NCBI GenBank assembly: GCA_947174965.1
Contig: CAMWKY010000028.1
Span: forward strand, 1-12,508
Length of the DNA stretch: 12,508 nucleotides
From: an uncultured Ruminococcus sp.
GTDB lineage: Bacteria; Bacillota; Clostridia; Oscillospirales; Ruminococcaceae
Direction of reading: 5' to 3'
Shown here: piece after piece, positions 6,763 to 12,508 of the stretch
How the letters are laid out: the number at the start of each line of letters is the position of its first letter
How positions within the stretch are numbered: the stretch's first letter is position 1
The notes under the pieces: model-generated
Seen by the model: only the letters and a program-made list of their open reading frames with translations
Told to the model about the DNA's origin: nothing
Database searches by the model: none
Translations under genes and position numbers: made by a program

Positions 6763-7014
6763 CTATTTCTTGCCTGTAAGCTTCTCATAAAGAGCTTTTG
6801 CCTGCGGTGTACTCATCATTTTTTCCACAAGTTTCGGATTATTTACCGCCTGACTGAATTTTTCTGAATCGCTTTTGCTCATGGCAGATAATGCACTGTC
6901 AAATTTACCTGCTTCAAGTTCACTTTTCAGCTTTTCAGGTGAAACGCCGATTTTTTTGCTGACTACATTCAGAAGCCCGCTAAGCTGATTCGGGTCAATA
7001 TTACTTTTATTCAT
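6763..7014 (-). CDS. Hypothetical helical protein, 83 aa
   Basis: This small soluble protein has alternating acidic and basic helices, no Cys and no membrane segment. It reads as two short helical repeats. The first centres on SGLLNVVSKKIGVSPEKLK (about 12-30) and the second on FSQAVNNPKLVEKMMSTPQAK (about 53-74). The tail is basic (TGKK). The ATG at 7014 has GAGGAG 8 nt upstream. It is the first gene of the four-gene cluster. No convincing sigma-A promoter is visible on the - strand between 7015 and 7102, so a different sigma factor or a weak promoter may be used. Function unknown. Confidence 0.7.
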   Translation of the reverse strand: MNKSNIDPNQLSGLLNVVSKKIGVSPEKLKSELEAGKFDSALSAMSKSDSEKFSQAVNNPKLVEKMMSTPQAKALYEKLTGKK

Positions 7015-7032
7015 AAAATATTCTCCTCACTA

Positions 7033-7061
7033 TTGCATTTTTTTTTAATATATGTTATAAT
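7033..7061 (+). promoter_or_regulatory. Sigma-A promoter (extended -10) of the phosphoesterase gene
   Basis: A -35-like TTGCAT (7033-7038) and a perfect TATAAT (7056-7061) are 17 nt apart, with TGT immediately before the -10 (extended -10). It points at the gene starting at 7103, whose ribosome site TGGAGG is at 7091-7096. Confidence 0.75.
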
Positions 7062-7102
7062 AATATAAATGTTCCCTATTATTTTTTATATGGAGGTTTT
7101 TT

Positions 7103-7585
7103 ATGCGTATCATTGTTATTTCTGACACACACGGCAATGTCAACAATCTTAAATCTGTCTTTCTCCGCAACCACGATGCTGACCTTTTTATCCATCTCGG
7201 TGACGGTGAAAGAGACCTGAACACTTTTCTTTCAGACCATACAGAATACATAGATAAAACTATCCATGTATGCGGAAACTGCGATATGTACAGCATGAGT
7301 CCCGGTTTTGTGATTCTTCCCATATCAGGTCACAAAATTTTTGCAACTCACGGACATTTATTCGCTGTTAAGAATGGTCTTGAAATCATAAAGAAAAATG
7401 CTAAAAAGAATGATTGTGATATTGTACTTTTTGGACATACTCACGTACGCTGTAACAGAAAAGAGGACGGATTATTTCTTCTCAATCCGGGAAGTGCAAG
7501 CTATCCTAATGACAGCAACAAACCATCTTTCGGTCATATCGACCTCTCCAGTGTCGGAGTTGTTATCAACATCGCTGATGTATAA
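7103..7585 (+). CDS. YfcE/MJ0936-family metallophosphoesterase
   Basis: This 160-aa cytoplasmic enzyme of the calcineurin-like superfamily probably hydrolyses phosphodiester bonds with two divalent metals. All family motifs are in order: SDTHGN (7-12), GDGERD (33-38), GNCD (58-61), THGH (82-85), GHTH (111-114) and LNPGS (127-131). These supply the expected metal ligands Asp8, His10, Asp34, Asn59, His83, His112 and His114. Length is typical for YfcE-like proteins. In many Firmicutes this gene follows a rdgB-type nucleotide pyrophosphatase; here it stands alone behind its own promoter. The physiological substrate of the family is not settled. A 120-nt gap without a convincing terminator separates it from the next gene, so read-through is possible. 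Confidence 0.9.
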   Translation: MRIIVISDTHGNVNNLKSVFLRNHDADLFIHLGDGERDLNTFLSDHTEYIDKTIHVCGNCDMYSMSPGFVILPISGHKIFATHGHLFAVKNGLEIIKKNAKKNDCDIVLFGHTHVRCNRKEDGLFLLNPGSASYPNDSNKPSFGHIDLSSVGVVINIADV

Positions 7586-7705
7586 TATGCTTTTTATACA
7601 GAATCTGTCACATCAGAAAACTAATAAAAAACATTTTACTATAATATATGCAGTAGTGTACGGTTCTTATACCTCTGTATAAATTTTTACTAAAGGAGAT
7701 TTTTT
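7586..7705 (+). other. Intergenic region without a clear terminator
   Basis: This AT-rich gap holds a perfect TATAAT at 7640-7645 but no recognisable -35 box at 16-18 nt upstream, and no hairpin with a T run. AAAGGAG near its end is the ribosome site of the next gene. It may carry a weak promoter, or the downstream genes may be read from 7033. Confidence 0.45.
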
Positions 7706-8278
7706 ATGGCTGATGATGAAATGCTGAAAAATGCCAGACTTATGAAAATGTGCAAAAAAACTGATGATAAAGTTACTATGATTTATATTCTGATATTCGG
7801 ACTTTATGTAATTGGTGCTTTATATATGACTTTTCTTGGACGAAATGAAGGTTTTATAAATTTCTTTGATAAAGTTATATCAAAACTTGCTGTCCTTGCT
7901 TCTGGTTATCTTGCCTGCTATAAGCATAACAATAAATTTACTCTGTTTGCTTTCGGTTTCTCTGCTGTAACCTTATCATTAAGCTCGATTAATATTATTT
8001 TAACAATTATTGTAATTATACTGTCCGTTATTACAGTTATGAATAACAAGTTATATCATAATCTCGAAACGCAGACAGGTTTCCCTTATTTCAGCGAACG
8101 TTTTGAGATGCAGAACATAGACAAAAAACAGCGTGAAATAAAAGACGAATATCAACAGAAGTATGAACAGTACAATAAAAGTTCGTCTGATGAAATGACT
8201 GATATTGATTTAAGTTATCGTCCTGAAAATGCAGGTACAAATGAATTTGACAACAGCGGAAAAATGGACGAAATATAA
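7706..8278 (+). CDS. Hypothetical membrane protein, 190 aa
   Basis: A short charged N-terminus is followed by about four hydrophobic segments: about 24-44, 54-72, 78-92 and 94-112. A hydrophilic C-terminal tail of some 75 residues comes next. The tail begins with FPYFSERFE (about 126-134), continues as a Lys/Gln/Glu-rich coiled-coil-like stretch (about 138-160), and ends in a Ser/Asp-rich disordered part. The tail is probably cytoplasmic. There is no signal for lipid attachment and no catalytic motif. I recall the FPYFxERFE-type motif from other clostridial membrane proteins but know no function for it. The start has AAAGGAG upstream. The DUF5662-type gene begins 20 nt after the stop, so the two are probably co-transcribed. 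Confidence 0.75.
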   Translation: MADDEMLKNARLMKMCKKTDDKVTMIYILIFGLYVIGALYMTFLGRNEGFINFFDKVISKLAVLASGYLACYKHNNKFTLFAFGFSAVTLSLSSINIILTIIVIILSVITVMNNKLYHNLETQTGFPYFSERFEMQNIDKKQREIKDEYQQKYEQYNKSSSDEMTDIDLSYRPENAGTNEFDNSGKMDEI

Positions 8279-8298
8279 ATTTATACAAGAGGAAAAAT

Positions 8299-8853
8299 AT
8301 GATTAAAAATTTTTTTGGTCACCTGAAAACAATTACTGCTCATCGTCACATGGTAATGATTCACTGCTTTAAAGCAGGTATTATAAAACGTGGTCTTCTG
8401 CATGATTTGTCAAAATATTCACCTACAGAATTTATTCCGGGAGTGCTTTATTTTCAGGGCAACAGAAGTCCGAATGAGCGTGAAAGAGAAGTAAACGGCT
8501 ATTCTATGGCATGGATTCACCACAAAGGCAGAAACAAGCATCATTTTGAATACTGGACGGACTACAGCACAAAAACAGGTACTCTTGACCCTGTAAAAAT
8601 GCCCGATAAGTACATTTTTGAGATGTTCTGCGACCGTGTTGCCGCATCAAAAATATACAAAAAAGATGAATATAATGATCGCTGTCCGCTTGAATATTTT
8701 CTGAAAGCAAAGAAAAAACGTGCAATTGAAACAGTTACAGCAAAAAAACTTGAGTTTCTGCTTACTATGCTTGCGGAAAAAGGTGAGGACTATACATTCA
8801 GATTTATAAGAAAACAAGTTAAAAAAATCAGAAAATCGGAGAAAAAAATATGA
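8299..8853 (+). CDS. DUF5662-family protein
   Basis: This 184-aa soluble protein has a clear family look. HLKTITAHRHMVM (8-20) is followed by CFKAG, then LLHDLSKYSPTEF (33-45) and YFQGNRSPNE (51-60). HHKGRNKHHFEYW comes next (74-86), then KMPDKYIFEMFCDR (100-113) and the C-terminal LLTMLAEKGEDYTF. The many invariant-looking His and Asp residues (His15, His35-Asp36, His74, His75, His81, His82, Asp112) suggest a metal-binding helical fold like the HD phosphohydrolases. That is an inference; the family has no established activity. The stop overlaps the start of the GH3 lipoprotein gene by 4 nt (ATGA), so the two are translationally coupled. The C-terminus is strongly basic. Confidence 0.85.
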   Translation: MIKNFFGHLKTITAHRHMVMIHCFKAGIIKRGLLHDLSKYSPTEFIPGVLYFQGNRSPNEREREVNGYSMAWIHHKGRNKHHFEYWTDYSTKTGTLDPVKMPDKYIFEMFCDRVAASKIYKKDEYNDRCPLEYFLKAKKKRAIETVTAKKLEFLLTMLAEKGEDYTFRFIRKQVKKIRKSEKKI

Positions 8854-10223
8854 AAAAATTCATTTCTCTCTTTATGCTTACAACTATAATTTTAAGTGGG
8901 TGCGGAGTTGTGGACAGTGTGGAAATTATATCAGACGGAAATTTTGCGTCAGAAATATCAACTACAACAACATCTGATTCCGCAAATGATGATGATATTC
9001 AACAGACAGAATCAGCAACAAGCTATAGCACTACAACTACATCATCACACACGGAACAGACAACAGAAAAAAGTATTTTCGTTGTTACAGCAGAAACATC
9101 TACAAAAACACAAGCTGTATATACTATACCGCCTATTGAAACAGCAATTCAGACAACAACAGCACCTGTTGCAGTTCAGATGAGTTCAAAAGTACAAAAT
9201 CATCTTGCTGAAATGTCTCTGCATGAAAAAATCTGTCAGATGTTTATTGTAATCCCTGAAGCTGTCTCCGGATATGATGTATTTACCTATGTTGACTGCA
9301 ATTTTCACAAGGGATATTCTGATTACCCTGTCGGAGGTTTTATTTTCTTTGCAAAAAATATAATATCGTCCGAACAGACTGCAATAATGATTACAGATAT
9401 GCAGAATGATGCTTTATATATGGGAACTGGTGCTTTTATGGCTGTTGACGAAGAAGGCGGTACTGTTACAAGAGTACAGTCACAACTTGGTGAACAGGCT
9501 GTATATGATATGAACTACTATGGCGGTCTTAATGACTGGAACACAGCTTATTCAGTCGGCGAAATTATTGGCAGTTATCTTTCGGGCTATGGATTCAATC
9601 TTGACTTTGCACCCGTTGCAGATGTAAATATAAGTCCATATAATGAACTTGGCTCACGTATTTTCAGTACTGACCCGCAAATTGTCGCCGATATGTCGGG
9701 GGCTGTCGTAGACGGTTTGCAGTCACAAGGTATTTGCAGTACACTCAAGCATTTTCCCGGTCTGGGAGCAGGAAACAGCAATACGCATTACAACTCCGTT
9801 TGGATTGACAGAACGCATGAACAATTACAGCAGACTGAATTTCCTGCATTTAAAGGCGGTATTGATGCAGGAAGTGACTTTGTTATGGTCGGTCATCAGA
9901 TTACATCAGCATCAGGTGACAATCTGCCCGGTAATTTATCAAAAGTTGTCGTGACAGACTGGCTAAAAAATGAACTTGGATTCAAGGGTCTTGTTGTTAC
10001 AGATTCGCACAGCATGGGTGCAATTACAAACGTCTATACAAGCGGTGAAGCATCTGTTCTTGCTATTGAAGCAGGTGTTGACATGGTGCTTATGCCGTCC
10101 AGTCTTGCTGACGCTGTTGCAGGAGTTGAACAGGCAGTTCAGTCGGGCAGAATATCGGAGGAACGTATAAACGAAAGTGTTGTAAAAATCCTCAGCAAAA
10201 AAAATGAACTTGGACTAATATGA
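8850..10223 (+). CDS. GH3-family (NagZ-like) glycoside hydrolase lipoprotein
   Basis: This 457-aa lipoprotein is predicted to be displayed on the outer face of the membrane. A signal peptide ends in the lipobox LSGC (Cys18). A Ser/Thr-rich linker (about 34-108) leads to one GH3 catalytic barrel. The barrel shows AEMSLHEKICQMF (120-132), DEEGG (200-204), FAPVADV and KHFPGLG (300-306). The nucleophile is Asp385 in VTDSHSMGAI. The family removes beta-linked N-acetylglucosamine (or related sugars), in bacteria often during peptidoglycan recycling. In NagZ the acid/base is an Asp-His dyad in a mobile loop; here the His is kept (His313) but the Asp position reads Asn311. Activity or specificity may therefore differ. 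The gene is coupled to the DUF5662 gene (ATGA) and followed by a terminator. Confidence 0.9.
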   Translation: MKKFISLFMLTTIILSGCGVVDSVEIISDGNFASEISTTTTSDSANDDDIQQTESATSYSTTTTSSHTEQTTEKSIFVVTAETSTKTQAVYTIPPIETAIQTTTAPVAVQMSSKVQNHLAEMSLHEKICQMFIVIPEAVSGYDVFTYVDCNFHKGYSDYPVGGFIFFAKNIISSEQTAIMITDMQNDALYMGTGAFMAVDEEGGTVTRVQSQLGEQAVYDMNYYGGLNDWNTAYSVGEIIGSYLSGYGFNLDFAPVADVNISPYNELGSRIFSTDPQIVADMSGAVVDGLQSQGICSTLKHFPGLGAGNSNTHYNSVWIDRTHEQLQQTEFPAFKGGIDAGSDFVMVGHQITSASGDNLPGNLSKVVVTDWLKNELGFKGLVVTDSHSMGAITNVYTSGEASVLAIEAGVDMVLMPSSLADAVAGVEQAVQSGRISEERINESVVKILSKKNELGLI

Positions 10224-10228
10224 AAAAA

Positions 10229-10256
10229 GCTCTGATTTGATTTCAGAGCATTTTTT
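10229..10256. terminator. Rho-independent terminator, bidirectional
   Basis: GCTCTGA (10229-10235) pairs perfectly with TCAGAGC (10243-10249) around a 7-nt loop. On the + strand T6 follows at 10251-10256. On the - strand the A6 at 10223-10228 gives T6. It separates the convergent GH3 and DHH genes. Confidence 0.9.
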
Positions 10257-10258
10257 AT

Positions 10259-11206
10259 TTATTTATGTGACATCAGATATTCTTTGCAGGTTTTTTCGAT
10301 AATCTCTCTTGCCTCAGCAGGACTTACAGGCAGTTCACAGCAGGACGCATGGAAATGACCGCCTCCGCCGTGAATTTCACATATCTCATTTGCCGACAAA
10401 TCGCCGTTTGTACGCATGGAGCATCTTGATGTACCGTTTGGAAGTTCTCTTATAGTACAGCCTATTTTTATACCCTCAACATTTCCGATTATTGAGTTGA
10501 TGCCCTCTAATTCAGAATCAGCTATATCTGCCGTTTTCAAGTCATCAAGAGTTATAATACCCGTGAGAATACTGTCATCACAGGTAAAATGAAAGCTGTT
10601 GCAGAGAATTTCCTCAACTTTCATACGCTGGCGGGACTTCATGAATACATTACGTTTGCCTATATGCTTAATATCAGCACCAGACTTTGCAAGTTCAATC
10701 GCTGTTTCAAATGTCTGTATACTTGTATCGGACGTGCTGAAACATCTTGTATCAGTTACAAGCGCAGTATAAAGCAAATCTGCCATTTGCTTTGTGATTG
10801 TTATTCCCATTTCTTTCATAAGCTTGAAAACAATTTCACTGCAAGCTCCGCAGTCTTTTTCAACATAGCGATAGTCAGCATTATCAAATGTATTTGCATG
10901 GTGGTCTATGCAGAATGTGAAATGCTTATCGGAATATGTTCCAACTCTATGCGGTGTTGCGGAATCAACTGCCACATATACGGGATTTTCAGGCTTGTCA
11001 AGTTCAATTTCATTTGTCATATGCTGATACATTTTCGGCACTTCGTCACGACCGACAACATCGCATTTCTTGCCGATTGATTTAAGTCCGATAGCAAGTG
11101 CAAATGCTGAGCCTATGCAGTCTCCGTCGGGACGAATATGGTACACTATTCTATATTCGTCATATTCCATAAATTTTTCAGCTATTTCTTTGATTGAAAC
11201 ATTCAT
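10259..11206 (-). CDS. DHH/DHHA1 phosphoesterase (NrnA-like oligoribonuclease/pAp phosphatase family)
   Basis: This 315-aa cytoplasmic enzyme has the DHH catalytic domain at the N-terminus and DHHA1 at the C-terminus. Motif I is HIRPDGDCIGS (about 23-33). Motif II has Asp81 in VAVDSATPH, motif III is IDHH (100-103), and motif IV has Asp152 in ALVTDTR. The DHHA1 substrate loop is GGGGHFHAS (about 280-288). These supply the usual manganese ligands. NrnA-type enzymes degrade short RNA oligomers, and some also dephosphorylate pAp; related proteins cleave cyclic dinucleotides. Which activity applies cannot be told here. The ATG at 11206 is chosen over a TTG at 11215 because AGGAG (11221-11217) would almost touch the TTG. 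It begins 20 nt after the secreted protein's stop, in the same transcript. Confidence 0.88.
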   Translation of the reverse strand: MNVSIKEIAEKFMEYDEYRIVYHIRPDGDCIGSAFALAIGLKSIGKKCDVVGRDEVPKMYQHMTNEIELDKPENPVYVAVDSATPHRVGTYSDKHFTFCIDHHANTFDNADYRYVEKDCGACSEIVFKLMKEMGITITKQMADLLYTALVTDTRCFSTSDTSIQTFETAIELAKSGADIKHIGKRNVFMKSRQRMKVEEILCNSFHFTCDDSILTGIITLDDLKTADIADSELEGINSIIGNVEGIKIGCTIRELPNGTSRCSMRTNGDLSANEICEIHGGGGHFHASCCELPVSPAEAREIIEKTCKEYLMSHK

Positions 11207-11226
11207 AAATAACAATCTCCTTTCTT

Positions 11227-12486
11227 TTAGTCAGTTACTCTTAATTCGCTTATAAGCTTACGCATAACTATAACATCATAGACATCTGCTCTGCCGTCAT
11301 TATTAACATCACAGGAATATTTGTAATCATCTGTATTAACTGCAAGAATATAGCTTGCGCAGTAAACCAAATCCGCTATTGAGACTTTACCATCATGATT
11401 GAGGTCGCCGTATTCATACTCAACATCAGGATTTTCACCATAATTCCATGATGCAATTTCAGGATATTTAAGACATACTGTAAAATATTTCTCACACGGT
11501 GAATGATTTGTGTTGAAATCGTCTGAACCTTTCAGAAAATACTTGCTTACAACTTCAACACCGTCTTTGCCGTCCTTGTCGTCCCATGTAACATCAACCG
11601 CATACCAGCAGTTATCTTCCATAAGCACATAATTCCACATATGAGCAACTTTTTCCTCTGCATTGTAGTTGCCGAAAACGCATATACAAGGTATGCCTAT
11701 TTTGTCGCAAATCATCTTGAATCCCTTTGAATATCCCTCACATACAGATGCAGTTGTTACAAGAGAACTCAAGGCAGAGCCTGAAAATACGCCGTTTTCA
11801 TCATAGTATGTAAATTCCGCAATTTTATCATGAATACATTTCAGTTTTTCAGAATTTGTATCGCCCTTTACCTCAAAATCTTCAACAGCTTTTTCAAGCT
11901 GAATCTTATAACTCATAATATCATCTATATCAGAAAATCCGCTGTAGGCAACAGGAGTTATTGTAATTGTCCTGATAGTGTAAGTATAGATTTTTGTCTT
12001 TATATCATATGAATATGTAAGATTATTCGGCGATACACTCATTTCATTTTGATTAAACCAGAAAATCTCCGGCTTATCAAACAATACAGCATGAACAGCA
12101 CTTGAACAAGTACCAAAAACAGCATTAATAAGATTCTGGTCTGTTGAGGTAAGTTTTGTTGTAGTAAATTTTACCGATTCAGGAAGTGTTATAGTGATTT
12201 TATCAAGCGACGGTGTAACAAGTTTTGCAAGTTCATCATATACTGCTTTATTATTGGCATCAAGATAATCACCTAAAAGATAGCAGTCTGAATCTGCAAG
12301 AATTTTCGGGAAATCAGAAAAATCAAGTGAAATTCCGTCATATTCTCCCATAACAAAACATTCGTCCGACATATCGGCAACACCCGTTTCAATTGAATCA
12401 TCAGCAACTGAAAAGACAGGTACAGACGCTCCGAAAACAGAAAATGCCATTACACATGACAGCATATGACATAAAATTCTTTTCAT
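11227..12486 (-). CDS. Secreted transglutaminase-like protein with C-terminal type I dockerin
   Basis: This 419-aa exported protein has a signal peptide at about 1-28 with a likely cut after SVA. Residues about 40-205 resemble no domain I recognise. A transglutaminase-like (papain-fold) core follows with a full Cys-His-Asp triad: Cys249 in SVCEGYSKGF, His282 in AHMWNYV and Asp298 in YAVDVTWDD. The C-terminus (about 360-413) is a type I dockerin with two calcium loops, DLNHDGKVSIAD and DVNNDGRADVYD, each followed by a helix. A dockerin docks a protein into a cohesin-bearing scaffold (cellulosome-type complex) or a surface anchor. The fold suggests protease, peptidase or cross-linking activity, not sugar cleavage; the substrate is unknown. 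GGAGG lies 8-9 nt before the ATG at 12486. No promoter is visible in the 22 bases left at the window edge. Confidence 0.88.
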   Translation of the reverse strand: MKRILCHMLSCVMAFSVFGASVPVFSVADDSIETGVADMSDECFVMGEYDGISLDFSDFPKILADSDCYLLGDYLDANNKAVYDELAKLVTPSLDKITITLPESVKFTTTKLTSTDQNLINAVFGTCSSAVHAVLFDKPEIFWFNQNEMSVSPNNLTYSYDIKTKIYTYTIRTITITPVAYSGFSDIDDIMSYKIQLEKAVEDFEVKGDTNSEKLKCIHDKIAEFTYYDENGVFSGSALSSLVTTASVCEGYSKGFKMICDKIGIPCICVFGNYNAEEKVAHMWNYVLMEDNCWYAVDVTWDDKDGKDGVEVVSKYFLKGSDDFNTNHSPCEKYFTVCLKYPEIASWNYGENPDVEYEYGDLNHDGKVSIADLVYCASYILAVNTDDYKYSCDVNNDGRADVYDVIVMRKLISELRVTD

Positions 12487-12508
12487 TTTAAAAACCTCCG
12501 TTAATTTC

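Noticed and set aside
7056..7102. Divergent promoter or sporulation-type promoter for the four-gene cluster
   Set aside because: Several AT-rich -10-like hexamers exist on the - strand, including a CATATATT resembling a sigma-E -10, but no acceptable -35 at the right distance.
8896..9183. Gln-rich open frame inside the GH3 gene
   Set aside because: It is the shifted reading of the Ser/Thr-rich linker (ACA/ACT codons read as CAA/CAG) and has no ribosome site.
10589..11080. Open frame on the + strand opposite the DHH gene
   Set aside because: All DHH/DHHA1 motifs lie in the - strand frame; this one has no recognisable domain or start signal.
11207..11215. TTG start for the DHH phosphoesterase
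   Set aside because: The AGGAG site ends one base before the TTG; the ATG at 11206 is at a workable distance.

Overview
The window looks like chromosomal DNA from a low-GC, Gram-positive, anaerobic clostridial bacterium, probably close to Ruminococcus (Oscillospiraceae). The grounds are AT-rich codon use, strong AGGAGG-type ribosome binding sites, sigma-A promoters, a CIRCE heat-shock operator, a BofA-like sporulation protein, Ser/Thr-rich linkers in a lipoprotein, and a type I dockerin. The genus is an inference. No rRNA, tRNA, CRISPR array, insertion sequence or prophage gene was seen. No intergenic stretch exceeds 300 bases.

Region 1 (1-4037, + strand): a consensus promoter followed by a perfect CIRCE operator drives two overlapping genes for a heterodimeric ABC exporter. 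The first subunit carries the degenerate ATP-site residues and the second the canonical ones. A terminator that can work in both directions closes the unit.

Region 2 (4039-5918, - strand): pyrimidine-nucleoside phosphorylase, with a strong promoter and a very short leader, is followed by a coiled-coil/double zinc-ribbon protein.

Region 3 (5947-7014, - strand): a tight cluster of four small genes encodes an 83-aa soluble protein, a 119-aa protein, a 55-aa membrane peptide and a BofA-like membrane protein. Sporulation is a plausible but unproven theme.

Region 4 (7033-10256, + strand): an extended -10 promoter drives a YfcE-type metallophosphoesterase. It is followed by a hypothetical membrane protein, a DUF5662-type protein and a GH3 (NagZ-like) lipoprotein; the last two overlap by 4 nt. 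A terminator that can work in both directions follows.

Region 5 (10259-12486, - strand): a secreted transglutaminase-like protein with a C-terminal dockerin lies upstream of a DHH/DHHA1 (NrnA-like) phosphoesterase.

Most of the window is ordinary housekeeping and accessory content. The strongest unusual signal is the CIRCE operator placed over an ABC exporter instead of a chaperone operon. Next are the BofA-linked small-gene cluster, the substituted catalytic-dyad position in the GH3 enzyme, and the dockerin-bearing transglutaminase-like protein. I see no clear evidence for an entirely new multi-gene defence or biosynthetic system.
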